Of a stretch of 64,000 nucleotides of DNA, positions 1 through 8,803 are shown piece after piece. The notes under the pieces were generated by a model. That model saw only the letters and a program-made list of their open reading frames with translations. It was not told the origin of the DNA and searched no databases. Numbering within the stretch: the first letter of the stretch is position 1; each line of letters opens with the position of its first letter. Location: positions 248,001 through 312,000 of the forward strand of contig CAVZQU010000008.1 of the NCBI GenBank assembly GCA_963777515.1, in the 5' to 3' direction. Position numbers and translations under genes: made by a program. This stretch comes from CAVSWT01 sp963777515 (GTDB lineage Bacteria > Bacteroidota > Ignavibacteria > Ignavibacteriales > Ignavibacteriaceae).

Positions 1-1
1 A

Positions 2-340
2 GTTTGGGAAAAAGGAAAAGACAAGCCTGACTTAATTATTTCATATAAAAATAAAAAAGCGCTGCTCGACTGGAAAGCAAAACATAAATCAACCTGGCTT
101 ATAAATGAACGGGCTTATAATTCATATAAGGAGTGGGAAAAGATTTTATTGCTCCCGGTTATAATTTCCTTTTTTGTTTTTAATAAAGATCATGAAATTA
201 TAGAAATGCGTTTTGCCTGTTTAAGCAGCCATAAACATCAAACCAGCTCTAAAAAGGAATGGGACAAAAATCAGACTATTGAATTTGAAAATGCTTTGCC
301 CTTATTTTCGAAACCTGCATTAATAAAATATTTAGCATGA
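2..340 (+). CDS. PD-(D/E)XK nuclease-like protein, 5'-truncated by the window edge
   Basis: The reading frame is open from the first bases to a stop at 338-340, so these are the last 112 residues of a longer protein. Near the start a Pro-Asp pair (PDLIIS) is followed about 14 residues later by LLDWKAK, a beta-strand ending in Asp-x-Lys. This spacing fits the PD-(D/E)XK nuclease core, in which the acidic residues bind metal and the Lys is catalytic. The rest alternates helix (NERAYNSYKEWEK) and hydrophobic strand (LPVIISFFVF), as in that fold. The TTG at 149 lies inside the gene and is not the true start. The next gene begins 6 nt downstream, so the two are probably co-transcribed. The family and target are unknown. 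The fold is an inference from one motif. Confidence 0.5.
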   Translation, partial: VWEKGKDKPDLIISYKNKKALLDWKAKHKSTWLINERAYNSYKEWEKILLLPVIISFFVFNKDHEIIEMRFACLSSHKHQTSSKKEWDKNQTIEFENALPLFSKPALIKYLA

Positions 341-346
341 TGTTTT

Positions 347-886
347 ATGAGTTCGCTTAAGAAAAAGGATGTTGAAAATATTTTTGTTAATTCCAGCTCC
401 ACTGACGAGCTCTTCGATGCCTTCCGTGCTGCCATTGAAAATAAAATAAAGGATATACAGCTTTACAAGTCTCTGCTGTGGAACAAAGCCTTATCCCCTG
501 ATGAAATTTCAATGTATGCTGAAAAAATTTGTAAAGAGCTTCCGGATAGCTGTTTCAAAATTTTTTATGCTGTTGGACAGATTTTAGAATCTATTTCGGT
601 CTATGGAATTTACCACGAGCGCGCCATGAATTATTTTAAAAAAGCTGCAAAAGCAAATCCCGAATCGCATGAGCCTTATATTGCCATAGCAAAAATGTAT
701 AACTACGAACTTGATAGCCCAAGGCTTAAAAATGTACTAAAAACTCTTGAACAGGGAATAGAAACGGTTCATCTAAAAAGCAAGGTTTGTTTTGCCGTAT
801 CAAATATCTATAAAAAGACCGGGGATAAAGAAAACGAAAAGTTATTCCAATCAAAGGGAGAAAAATACCAAAGAGAACTTCACTAA
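347..886 (+). CDS. TPR-like helical repeat protein
   Basis: This 179-residue protein has no signal peptide or membrane segment, so it is probably cytoplasmic. It is almost entirely helical. Residues from about 90 to 175 read as two tetratricopeptide-like helix pairs: AMNYFKKAAKANPESHEPYI, with the usual small and aromatic positions and a Pro after the second helix, then a second pair ending in a KKTGDKENEKLF turn. TPR proteins serve as protein-protein interaction scaffolds; no enzymatic residues are visible. The ATG lies 6 nt after the upstream nuclease-like gene, suggesting a shared transcript and perhaps a partner relationship. The specific role is unknown. Confidence 0.6.
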   Translation: MSSLKKKDVENIFVNSSSTDELFDAFRAAIENKIKDIQLYKSLLWNKALSPDEISMYAEKICKELPDSCFKIFYAVGQILESISVYGIYHERAMNYFKKAAKANPESHEPYIAIAKMYNYELDSPRLKNVLKTLEQGIETVHLKSKVCFAVSNIYKKTGDKENEKLFQSKGEKYQRELH

Positions 887-912
887 CTCGTCAAAAAGAT
901 TTATAAATTATC

Positions 913-995
913 GAAGTTACACAAAACAGTCATTCTGAACAATTTGACATATTTCGCTTTGCTCAATATGGCCAAAACATTCATTTCGTAACTTC
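913..995. repeat. Short intergenic inverted-repeat element, copy 1
   Basis: The perfect 8-bp ends GAAGTTAC (913-920) and GTAACTTC (988-995) enclose about 67 bp containing CATTCTGAAC. The same end sequence and core recur at 37370-37510, and the core alone at 44027. It sits between the convergent TPR and patatin genes and ends a few bases from the patatin stop codon. It looks like a non-autonomous or REP-like repeat. Confidence 0.5.
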
Positions 996-1001
996 AGTTA
1001 A

Positions 1002-3719
1002 TTAGTAATAATAACCAATCGAAAAATAAAAGAGAGTATTGCCAAAGCTTAACGGATTGCCTGGCAAATTTTTTGTGAAGAGAAAACTTTTTCCAACAGA
1101 AAATTCAGCCGGCCCAACCGGTGTATCAAAAGCCAAGGATACTCCAATGCCATGCCTTAAATCTTTTAATTTAATCTGTTCCTGTTCCGGCCAGGCTTTT
1201 CCAAGATCATAGCGGGCTTTAAAATATGTATCAAAGAAAATATCGAAAGGCAGCTTGTATCTGTATTCAAGCGAGGCTAATAAAATCTGTCTGCCTCTAA
1301 AATCATCCTGCCTCATTCCAAAAAAAGATTTTTGCCCGCCAATTGAATATTGTTTGGTTAACGGTAGTGTTTTATCTGCAAATCCCAATTCCAGCCTTGG
1401 AGAAAAAGTACTTGCCTTATCGATTGTAATATAATTTCTATAATCAAAACCAAAATTCAAATACCCAACATCCCCACCCAAAATTTGCTGAGCAGTTTCA
1501 TAAAACGCATTAAAATATACTCCCTTTGTTGGAAATGGATATTTATCCTGTGTATCAATAGTTGTGCTTGTTCTTAAAGAGACAATTCTAGTTTTAAACG
1601 GTTCTACAGGGATCATCCCCTGTTTTAACTTTAACTTATCAAATTCATAAGCTCCTTTAATAATTAAATTACCAAACTTACCGACCTGCGCGCCAACAGC
1701 AATTGAGCCCCCATAATAAATCTGTCTGTATTCGCCAATAACCGATCTTGAAAATTCATTGCTTTCTTTTGCCGAATCATCTGCGTAGTTATAAGCATCA
1801 TTAAACTTGTAATATGCATTAAATTTATAAGTTAAATAAGTGTTTAAAATTCTATTGGACTTAAGCTCTAATATATAATCCCTGTTTCTTGCTCCTCCAA
1901 AAAGTATTAAGCCGAGTTCGTTCCCGGAACCAAAAAGATTTTCATTTCTAATATCCAATCCCAATTGTGTTTTTTTCTCATCATCAATTCTAAATCCAAC
2001 CCGCATTAAGCTGGATATTTTTTCATTTACTTTTACATCAAGAATGTTTATTCCGTTCTGCCTAGTAACCGAAAGGTTTATATTATCGAAGAGGTTTGTG
2101 GCTCTTAAATTTGTTAATGCCTGCTCTATCGGTTTGTAGCGAAAATATTCGCCTTCTTTTAAAGGAATTTCTCTTGTAATTACTGTTGGATCAGTAATGT
2201 CATTTCCTTCAATTTTTATTTTTGATATCCTTCCCTCATCAAATGTTAAATACAATACGCCTGTCTTCTCGTTGAAATCTATATCTTGAACATCTGCAAG
2301 CGAAAATCCTTTTTCTCTATATAGATTTAAAACTTTAATCAGCTTTGCGCTTAGCAGGTGAGGATTATACGGCTTATTGTAAAGTGGGTAAAGAATTGAA
2401 TCAACTTGTTCAGGCGGGATAATGTTTATACCCCCAATAATAAAATCTTTTACTTCCGGGTTTTTTTTATAGATGATTTTGATTGTTGAATAGTCTTTGT
2501 ATTCACTAACCTCTGCTTTTATATCTTCATATTCTCCGGTTTGATATTTATTATAAATATCTTTTAATATTTCAGTACTGCTGACCGAGTCCCTTCCTGT
2601 AAATTCACAAATAACCGGAACACCGTTGTTAGAGGCAATACTTTCACTGACAATGTTTTTAATATAGAATTTGTTTTCTTCAAGCCTTGAATTATAAATA
2701 GAATCTAAATCATGCCTTATTTTCTTTACGTAAGGTAACGCTGCACGATATCCTCTTTCCACCAAATCAGTAACTTTGGAAAAATCAGTTGATAAATCAC
2801 TTGTTAGGTTTGGCTCAATGTTTATATTGGCATCTTTCATTTGATCTTCGTTTAAGAGGCGCATTGGAATGCTGACAATCTGGTCGGCTACCATCCAGGG
2901 AAGATTTAATTCTTTTTCGTTGTGCAACATGCTTGTTGTATTAACCGCAATAACATAATCACTTATTTTTTTCGCAGCATCAACAGGAATATTGGCCACC
3001 AAGCCTCCATCAACCAAGGTCATGGAATCAAGCTTAACCGGAGCGAGAAAAAATGAAACGCTGGAACTTGCTCTTAATGCCTGGCTTAATGATCCCTTAT
3101 CAATAATAACCAATTTTCCGGTTACAAGGTTGGTTGTAACAGCTCTAAAATGAACGGCCAGTTCATCAAAATTATTTTTTACATGTATTGGAGCCTGGAA
3201 TGCTAGCAAGCTTAAATAGTTTGTAAGCTTCTGCCCATCATTAAAAGAGGTTGGAAGAATTGGCTTAAGTCCGTTTATTCTTAAAGTAAAAATAGCTCTG
3301 TCTTCTGTAACCTTTTGATCAACAAATAATTGTCTTCTATCCGTTTCGCCATTTAACGAGAGCAGCTCTTCCCAATCCGTGTTCCTGGCAATTGAATCAA
3401 TTTGATTTATCGAATAACCAGCAGCGTATAAACCCCCTATTATACTTCCCATGCTGGTTCCAACAATTACATCAATATGAATTCCTGCTTGTTCAAATGC
3501 TTTCAACACACCAATTTGTGATAAACCTCTAGCCCCGCCGCCGCTTAAAGCTAATGCTACAACCGGTTTTTTATCAGGAACTTTTTCTTGTAACCCAAAG
3601 GGTAGTGATTGGGTTCTATATTTTAAAGATAGAATTATTTTTTTCTGAGAGAGGGCTGTACCGCAAAATATTACAAGCAGAAAAAGGGGGAAAAGGAATA
3701 TTTTCGTTTTATGCTTCAT
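1002..3719 (-). CDS. Patatin-like phospholipase fused to a POTRA/BamA-type outer-membrane barrel
   Basis: The 905-residue protein has an N-terminal signal sequence (hydrophobic FLFPLFLLVIF). Next is a patatin domain with the oxyanion loop SGGGARG, the nucleophile elbow GTSMG (Ser about residue 89) and the catalytic DGG (VDGGLVANIP, about residue 240). The second half holds POTRA-like repeats and then a C-terminal Omp85/D15 beta-barrel ending in aromatic FYFSIGYYY, a classic outer-membrane insertion signal. Family knowledge: such fusions are PlpD-like type Vd autotransporters or lipid hydrolases of the outer membrane. I chose ATG 3719; the TTG two codons upstream is a weaker start. It stands alone and is followed by the yidC cluster in the same direction. 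Confidence 0.88.
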   Translation of the reverse strand: MKHKTKIFLFPLFLLVIFCGTALSQKKIILSLKYRTQSLPFGLQEKVPDKKPVVALALSGGGARGLSQIGVLKAFEQAGIHIDVIVGTSMGSIIGGLYAAGYSINQIDSIARNTDWEELLSLNGETDRRQLFVDQKVTEDRAIFTLRINGLKPILPTSFNDGQKLTNYLSLLAFQAPIHVKNNFDELAVHFRAVTTNLVTGKLVIIDKGSLSQALRASSSVSFFLAPVKLDSMTLVDGGLVANIPVDAAKKISDYVIAVNTTSMLHNEKELNLPWMVADQIVSIPMRLLNEDQMKDANINIEPNLTSDLSTDFSKVTDLVERGYRAALPYVKKIRHDLDSIYNSRLEENKFYIKNIVSESIASNNGVPVICEFTGRDSVSSTEILKDIYNKYQTGEYEDIKAEVSEYKDYSTIKIIYKKNPEVKDFIIGGINIIPPEQVDSILYPLYNKPYNPHLLSAKLIKVLNLYREKGFSLADVQDIDFNEKTGVLYLTFDEGRISKIKIEGNDITDPTVITREIPLKEGEYFRYKPIEQALTNLRATNLFDNINLSVTRQNGINILDVKVNEKISSLMRVGFRIDDEKKTQLGLDIRNENLFGSGNELGLILFGGARNRDYILELKSNRILNTYLTYKFNAYYKFNDAYNYADDSAKESNEFSRSVIGEYRQIYYGGSIAVGAQVGKFGNLIIKGAYEFDKLKLKQGMIPVEPFKTRIVSLRTSTTIDTQDKYPFPTKGVYFNAFYETAQQILGGDVGYLNFGFDYRNYITIDKASTFSPRLELGFADKTLPLTKQYSIGGQKSFFGMRQDDFRGRQILLASLEYRYKLPFDIFFDTYFKARYDLGKAWPEQEQIKLKDLRHGIGVSLAFDTPVGPAEFSVGKSFLFTKNLPGNPLSFGNTLFYFSIGYYY

Positions 3720-3791
3720 CCGCAAAAAAGTATTTATTAACCTTTGAATAATAATAATATCTATATGGATTAAAAATACTTTTAAATTTTC

Positions 3792-5669
3792 TTACTTGCG
3801 CTTTTTCTGCTGCACTTTTGCATTTTGTTCCGCCGTTTCCATAAGCTTTTGCATGAATCCTTTTTTCTTCTTCGGATTTTTAACTGGAACTAGTTCCATT
3901 CCGTCGTGTTTATGATTTATATAATACTGCTGGGCAATTGAGAAGACGTTGAACATGAAATAATAAAGATTTAAGCCGGATGGAAATGACATAAACATTA
4001 AAGTAAGCATTACAGGCATTACATAAACAAGGGCTTGCTGTTTTGGATCCTTTGTGCTCATTTTTTGCTGGACAAAGGTTGTGATTCCCATTAGCAATGC
4101 AAGCCCGCTGATATGCTGAATACCAAAAAGCGGGAGTTTGAATCCTAAATTTAAAATTTCGTCCGGTGCTGAAAGGTCCTTTATCCAAAACATAAACGGC
4201 TGCTGGCGAAGCTCAATTGCAATCTTGAACAACCCCCATAAAGCTACAAAAATCGGCATCTGTAAAAGCAGCGGCAAACATCCTCCTGCAGGATTAACCC
4301 CATAGGTTGAGTAAAGCTTCATTGTTTCTTTTTGCTGCTTCTGCTGATCATCCTTATATTTTTCTTTTAACTCGTTTATCTTCGGCTGGAGCATCTGCAT
4401 CTTTTTCATTGACTGATAACTTTGCTTTGTTAAAGGATACAAAACAAATTTTATTATCAATGAAAAAACAATAATTACCCAACCGTAATTTGGAATGAAG
4501 GTGTGTAAAAAGTTAAATAGTGGCAAAAGAATATATTCGGCAATGGGGCGAACGAGAAACTTTAAGCCAAGGAAACTTCCGAAATCTACAATAGACTGCA
4601 GATTACGATTATATGTTGCCAAGATGTCGTAATCAACAGGGCCAATATATAAAAGGAATGAATTCTTAACTTCACTTTGATTATTGAAAGGAATAATTAA
4701 GTGGGCATTATAAAACTCTTTTACTCCAACCTTATTAATCATCTGCCTGGTGCCTTTTATATAAGCGCCATCAACACCGGAAGGATTTTTAGGCGCAATT
4801 ATAGCGGCAAAATATTTATTCCTTACGCCAAGCCAGTCAATTCTTCCGTTAAAATCCTCTTCGGTTGGTTTCTTTTCATCACTAGCATCAACAACTACTT
4901 GTTCTCCCCCATAATAAACACTCGCGTCTGAATAGTTAGCTTCATCCACGGAATTTTTTTCAGTAAAACGTATTCCATTTCCCCAAACCAGGTCGTAAGC
5001 ATTGTTGCTTATAAGACTGTTCATCCCTTTTAATTCTATTTCACTATTTATGCTGTATTTATCTCCATAAAAAGTGTAAATCTTATTTATATATTTTCCA
5101 TCACCTGCTTTTAGTTTAAAAGAAATTGTAACGCTGTCTTTTCCTGTCAGCTTGTATTTTGTTTTTTTTGCGTCCGTTGTAAAAAATAGCCGGCCGGTAT
5201 TAATCGCTTTGCCATCCGATGTTACAAAAGCGAGATCATACGAACCGCCTTCTGGATAATTAATGAGCTGCACGCTCTGTTTAAGCGGGTCTTTATTTTC
5301 TTCGCCGGCAGAATACCAGTTATTAAATTTCTTCAAATAATAACGAACAAAATTTCCTCCCTTGGTGGAAAGTTCAATAACGGCTAAATCATTTTCAATT
5401 GTTATTGTCTTTTCGTTTTTCTTGGCCGTATCAGCAGAAAAGAACTTTCCATAATCAGCAGGAGCTTCGACAAGGGGGGGCGTTTCCTTTTTCTTTTCAA
5501 CTTTTTTTTCTGCCTCTTGTTTTATCTTCGCTGAATCAACAACAACTTGTGTTGTGTCTTTCCCTTTTTGGTTTTTTTGATATTCCTCGGGAGATGGAGC
5601 ATTGAGGTACATCCACAAAATAAGAATGGCCCCAATTAGAATGAAAGCAAAAGTGGTATTTCTATCCAT
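3792..5669 (-). CDS. yidC: Membrane protein insertase YidC
   Basis: The 625-residue protein matches the Gram-negative YidC/Oxa1 layout. An N-terminal membrane anchor (FAFILIGAILILWMYL) is followed by a Lys/Glu-rich linker, a large periplasmic beta-supersandwich domain (about 80-350), and a conserved five-helix insertase core (about 360-600). The core contains the GWVIIVFSLIIKFVLYPLT helix and the cytoplasmic MKKMQMLQPKINELKEKY hairpin. The C-terminus is strongly basic (KNPKKKKGFMQK), suited to ribosome contact. It inserts inner-membrane proteins alone or with SecYEG. It lies 11 nt after yidD in the rpmH-rnpA-yidD-yidC cluster, the usual order. Confidence 0.97.
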   Translation of the reverse strand: MDRNTTFAFILIGAILILWMYLNAPSPEEYQKNQKGKDTTQVVVDSAKIKQEAEKKVEKKKETPPLVEAPADYGKFFSADTAKKNEKTITIENDLAVIELSTKGGNFVRYYLKKFNNWYSAGEENKDPLKQSVQLINYPEGGSYDLAFVTSDGKAINTGRLFFTTDAKKTKYKLTGKDSVTISFKLKAGDGKYINKIYTFYGDKYSINSEIELKGMNSLISNNAYDLVWGNGIRFTEKNSVDEANYSDASVYYGGEQVVVDASDEKKPTEEDFNGRIDWLGVRNKYFAAIIAPKNPSGVDGAYIKGTRQMINKVGVKEFYNAHLIIPFNNQSEVKNSFLLYIGPVDYDILATYNRNLQSIVDFGSFLGLKFLVRPIAEYILLPLFNFLHTFIPNYGWVIIVFSLIIKFVLYPLTKQSYQSMKKMQMLQPKINELKEKYKDDQQKQQKETMKLYSTYGVNPAGGCLPLLLQMPIFVALWGLFKIAIELRQQPFMFWIKDLSAPDEILNLGFKLPLFGIQHISGLALLMGITTFVQQKMSTKDPKQQALVYVMPVMLTLMFMSFPSGLNLYYFMFNVFSIAQQYYINHKHDGMELVPVKNPKKKKGFMQKLMETAEQNAKVQQKKRK

Positions 5670-5680
5670 TAAATATTCCG

Positions 5681-5890
5681 TTAAGTTAAGGGGTCGTAAC
5701 CGCCCTTATTAAATGGGTTACACCTTAAAATACGCCAGACCGATTTTGCCCCGCCTTTAATTACTCCATATTTTGTAAATGCCTGTATAGCATATTCGGA
5801 ACAAGTTGGGTAAAAGCGGCACGAAGGCGGTAGCAGCGGTGATATAAATTTTTTATAAAGCTTTATTATAAAAACAAAAATATATTTCAT
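5681..5890 (-). CDS. yidD: Membrane protein insertion efficiency factor YidD
   Basis: At 69 residues it is the usual length for YidD. It shows the family core FISPLLPPSCRFYPTCSEYA with two conserved Cys, followed by KGGAKSVWRILRCNPFNKGGYDP. An amphipathic N-terminal helix (KYIFVFIIKLYKKF) would attach it to the inner face of the membrane. The protein assists YidC-dependent insertion. It starts one base after the rnpA stop codon and ends 11 nt before yidC, so the three are translationally close-coupled. Confidence 0.96.
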   Translation of the reverse strand: MKYIFVFIIKLYKKFISPLLPPSCRFYPTCSEYAIQAFTKYGVIKGGAKSVWRILRCNPFNKGGYDPLT

Positions 5891-5891
5891 T

Positions 5892-6290
5892 TTAAAGACT
5901 GCCTTTGAGTCTCTTAATCAGCTCAATTATATCCGGCATAACATCTTTAAGTTTTGGTTTTTTATTTTTCTTTTCAGTTAGTGCGTTGGCTGAAAAAACT
6001 ATTTTAAAAGTTACCTTCTTTTCTTCAGCAAAATCTATTAAACTATGTTTATTTAATCTATATGACTCTCTAATTAATCTTTTAACTCTATTTCTCCAAA
6101 CAGCATTTCCACTTTTCTTTGAAACTGCCGCCGCTATTTTAACTTCAGGGTTTTCGTTGTTTTGTTCAATTAAATAACTGGCTTTGAATTTTTTATTTGC
6201 TGAGAAGATTGTTTTACCTGAAGCATAAATAGCTTCAAAAATTTTTTTGCTTTTTATCCTTTCTTTTGCAGAAAGACTAAAATGTTTCAA
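5892..6290 (-). CDS. rnpA: Ribonuclease P protein component
   Basis: The 132-residue basic protein contains the RNase P signature AVWRNRVKRLIRESYR, with an upstream AAAVSKKSGNAV strand, as expected for the subunit that helps the catalytic RNA trim tRNA 5' ends. The only reasonable start is TTG at 6290 (an ATT lies just upstream, then an in-frame stop), so initiation occurs 5 nt after the rpmH stop and probably depends on translation of rpmH. The C-terminus carries a Lys-rich extension (EKKNKKPKLKD). The partner RNA gene rnpB was not seen in this window. Confidence 0.95.
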   Translation of the reverse strand: MKHFSLSAKERIKSKKIFEAIYASGKTIFSANKKFKASYLIEQNNENPEVKIAAAVSKKSGNAVWRNRVKRLIRESYRLNKHSLIDFAEEKKVTFKIVFSANALTEKKNKKPKLKDVMPDIIELIKRLKGSL

Positions 6291-6295
6291 CTCAA

Positions 6296-6442
6296 TTATT
6301 TCTCATCGCTGACTGATAATTTTTTTCTTCCTCTAGCGCGCCTTCTTGCTAAAACTTTTCTTCCGTTTTTGGTTTTCATCCTTTCCCTAAAGCCGTGCTT
6401 ATTTTTCCTTTTTCTATTGCTCGGCTGAAATGTTCTTTTCAT
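6296..6442 (-). CDS. rpmH: 50S ribosomal protein L34
   Basis: Reading the minus strand from ATG at 6442 gives a 48-residue, highly basic protein starting MKRTFQPSNRKRKNKHGFRE and continuing RMKTKNGRKVLARRRARGRK. That is the nearly invariant bL34 sequence, here with a short extra tail SVSDEK. It is a component of the large ribosomal subunit and is the first gene of the rpmH-rnpA-yidD-yidC cluster. It is transcribed away from dnaA out of the shared upstream region. Confidence 0.96.
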   Translation of the reverse strand: MKRTFQPSNRKRKNKHGFRERMKTKNGRKVLARRRARGRKKLSVSDEK

Positions 6443-6654
6443 TTTATACTCCTATTTTCAAAAAGACTGTAAAAATAGCTATTGCGTGCTAAATAAACAA
6501 GATAAAACCGGCGTGAATTACATGAATGGCGCAATAACAAAATGTTTTTTAAAATAATTTAAGAATTAATTTGCACAAGGGCTTCAGACTACTTATTTTT
6601 TAATAGAATTACGCTCTTAAAATTAATGTTAATATCTTGTTGATATTTTTGTTA

Positions 6655-6671
6655 TGTGAAAACGTTTCACA
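6655..6671. promoter_or_regulatory. Inverted repeat TGTGAAA-ACG-TTTCACA upstream of dnaA
   Basis: Perfect 7-bp arms flank a 3-bp spacer. TGTGAAA resembles half of a DnaA box (TGTGNATAA), but the dyad form also fits an operator for a dimeric regulator. It lies about 210 bp upstream of dnaA and 210 bp upstream of rpmH. The function is inferred from position only. Confidence 0.35.
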
Positions 6672-6865
6672 AAACATTTCGGCGACCTGATCGCCGGGAA
6701 ACGAACATCTTATTGTTAATTATTTAAAAAGAGGGCTCTAAGCGCCCATCAAAAAAGAGTTTAGCGGCGCTTACTTAATGTTAACAACTTGTGAATTGTT
6801 TTTCCTCTTGGGGCATTTTTTCAGTATAACTCTTTGTATAGTTTTGAAAAATTTAAATTTTACTT

Positions 6866-6874
6866 TGTGGATAA
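6866..6874 (-). promoter_or_regulatory. DnaA box (TTATCCACA on the minus strand)
   Basis: TGTGGATAA is an exact match to the strong DnaA-box consensus. It lies 6 bp before the chosen dnaA start, so bound DnaA could repress its own gene or take part in origin assembly. Its position at the initiation codon favours autoregulation. Confidence 0.65.
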
Positions 6875-6880
6875 TTGTCT

Positions 6881-8281
6881 ATGATTGTGTCTGAAGCCAT
6901 GAATGATTTTATCGATTTAAAGCCCGTGGACGTTTGGAAAGAATGCTTGAAAACCATTAAAGACAATGTTACAACAATGACATTTAATACCTGGTTTCTT
7001 CCCATCAAACCACTTGAGTTAAATAATAACACTTTGAAAGTGCAGCTTCCAAGTCAATTCTTCTGGGAGTGGATTGACGAACACTATAATGCGCTAATAA
7101 ATAAAACTTTAAAAAAGGTTTTGGGCGAAGACTCAAAGTTGGCATATATAATTGCTGAAGAAGTCGACATTCAGGAAGATGTTGTAACACAAAAAGCCGA
7201 TTCAACACAAAGCCAGCCTGTTGTAGTAAAAAAAGATATTCCAAAATTTGAAACTTATTTAAATTCTAGATACACTTTTGAAAACTTTATTAAAGGCGAA
7301 GGAAATCAATTAGCAAGAGCTGCTGGAAGTGCTATTGGCGATAATCCAGGCGGAACTTCTTTTAATCCATTGTTTTTGTATGGGGGTGTTGGTTTAGGTA
7401 AAACTCATCTTATACAGGCTATTGGAAATAAAATTGTTAACAACTTTCCTGAGAAAAAAGTAATTTATCTTTCTTCGGATATTTTTACGGTTGAATTTGT
7501 AGAAGCAATTCAGTCAAACACCGTAAATGATTTTTCCAGCTTTTACCGGGGGATGGATGTCTTAATTATTGATGACATCCAATTTTTAATAGGAAAAGAA
7601 AAAACACAGGACCTTTTCTTCCATATTTTTAACACACTTCATCAATCAAGAAAGCAGATTGTTCTTTCCAGCGATAAACCGCCTAAAGATTTGAAGGGGC
7701 TTGATGATAGATTAATCTCAAGATTTCAATGGGGGCTTACGGCAGATATTCAACCACCGGATTTAGAAACAAGGATAGCCATTTTAAAACGTAAAGCCGA
7801 TGATTACGGTATGTCCGTTTCAAATGATATTTTAGAATATATCGCAGCAAACATTACCTCAAATATTCGCGAACTTGAAGGCTGTTTGATAAAGCTGCTT
7901 GCAAATGCTTCTCTAAGTTCAAAAGAAATTAATATTGAGCTTGCTAAGAAAACCGTAAAAGAAATTGCCACGGACAGAAAGGTTAACATTACGATTGAAA
8001 ATATTACAAAGGTTGTATGCTCTTACTTAAATATTGATGAAAATAAAGTCCGTGATAAAACCAGGAAAAAAGAAGTTGTTTTGGCAAGACAGGCCGCTAT
8101 GTATTTATCAAAAGAACTAACCAAGTCTTCGTTAAAAACAATCGGCCTTCATTTTGGAGGAAGAGACCATTCAACGGTAATTCATGCTTGCAGTGCAATT
8201 GAACAATTACGCTTAACCGATTCAGCTCTTGACGAAATGATTGAATCACTTAGAAATCAAATCGAAATTAGCGCTTCTTAA
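6881..8281 (+). CDS. dnaA: Chromosomal replication initiator protein DnaA
   Basis: All four DnaA domains are present: an N-terminal DVWKECLKTIKDNV helix (DnaB/DiaA contacts); a short linker; the AAA+ core with Walker A GGVGLGKTHL, Walker B VLIIDDIQFL and sensor region; and the C-terminal DNA-binding domain with the signature GGRDHSTVIHAC. The total is about 466 residues, a normal length. I prefer ATG 6881; TTG 6875 and ATG 6899 are alternatives, and no Shine-Dalgarno sequence decides between them. It is one of few plus-strand genes here and is not followed by dnaN. It converges on a small DinB-family gene 4 nt away, beyond which gyrA through dnaN lie on the opposite strand. Confidence 0.97.
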   Translation: MIVSEAMNDFIDLKPVDVWKECLKTIKDNVTTMTFNTWFLPIKPLELNNNTLKVQLPSQFFWEWIDEHYNALINKTLKKVLGEDSKLAYIIAEEVDIQEDVVTQKADSTQSQPVVVKKDIPKFETYLNSRYTFENFIKGEGNQLARAAGSAIGDNPGGTSFNPLFLYGGVGLGKTHLIQAIGNKIVNNFPEKKVIYLSSDIFTVEFVEAIQSNTVNDFSSFYRGMDVLIIDDIQFLIGKEKTQDLFFHIFNTLHQSRKQIVLSSDKPPKDLKGLDDRLISRFQWGLTADIQPPDLETRIAILKRKADDYGMSVSNDILEYIAANITSNIRELEGCLIKLLANASLSSKEINIELAKKTVKEIATDRKVNITIENITKVVCSYLNIDENKVRDKTRKKEVVLARQAAMYLSKELTKSSLKTIGLHFGGRDHSTVIHACSAIEQLRLTDSALDEMIESLRNQIEISAS

Positions 8282-8285
8282 GTTT

Positions 8286-8750
8286 TTACTTTTTAAATTC
8301 TCTTTCATAAACTATATAGTCTATCATTGGCGGAGCCCCCCAGTTGCTCCTTAGCAATGAAGCTATTTGTCCACGGTGATAGGCAGAATGATGTGTAACC
8401 TGTGTTAAAATTTGAACAACTTCATTTGTAAATTCGATCCCCTTTGAGTTCTGATAGTTTATTTTCTTTTTAAAGCCCTCTTCGGTTAACGATTCAATAA
8501 ATCGCAGCCACTCTCTCGAACTTTTGTATGAAAGCCCCCGCATATCTTCTATGGAATACTTATTCCAGAAATTTTGAGAAGCTTTTGCGGGATCTACAAT
8601 TCTTTTATACCAGTTTAATTGAGCATCAAGAATGTGCCCCATAATTTGAAAGGATCTTTCGTTTTTCCCCTCAATCTGGGTTAACGCATTGATGCTTCTT
8701 TCATTCGCCCAATGATTATAGTTAAACAAATTAACAAAGTGCTCTTTCAT
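8286..8750 (-). CDS. DinB/YfiT-like putative metalloenzyme
   Basis: The 154-residue protein has the four-helix DinB fold pattern and its metal-binding histidines: MGHI (His39), then HHSAYHRGQ (His120/121 and His125). A conserved N-terminal NHWANERSI helix precedes them. Family members bind a divalent metal, and some act as thiol-dependent transferases; the name comes from a DNA-damage-inducible Bacillus gene, and no polymerase activity is implied. It ends 4 nt from the end of dnaA (convergent) and lies 53 nt downstream of gyrA on the same strand. The substrate is unknown. Confidence 0.8.
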   Translation of the reverse strand: MKEHFVNLFNYNHWANERSINALTQIEGKNERSFQIMGHILDAQLNWYKRIVDPAKASQNFWNKYSIEDMRGLSYKSSREWLRFIESLTEEGFKKKINYQNSKGIEFTNEVVQILTQVTHHSAYHRGQIASLLRSNWGAPPMIDYIVYEREFKK

Positions 8751-8803
8751 TTTTGCCCTGCTTTCTGTTTAAAATAAACCACAAAACAAGATACAATTAA
8801 AAG

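Larger units (their letters stand above)
6443..6880. other. rpmH-dnaA divergent intergenic region, candidate replication origin
   Basis: This 438-bp gene-free stretch separates divergent rpmH and dnaA, the position of oriC in many bacteria. It has a perfect DnaA box (6866-6874) and three inverted repeats: AATATC/GATATT (6631-6647), TGTGAAA/TTTCACA (6655-6671) and GGCGA/TCGCC (6681-6695). AT-rich tracts follow 6541 and 6715. The 12-mer TTAACAACTTGT (6781-6792) recurs at 16687-16698 in the second candidate region. Only one consensus DnaA box is present, fewer than usual, and gene strand bias does not switch here. Origin status is therefore an inference. Confidence 0.45.

Noticed and set aside
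8286..8750. DinB as a DNA polymerase IV
   Set aside because: The protein is a 154-residue His-metal helical bundle, unrelated to Y-family polymerases despite the shared name.
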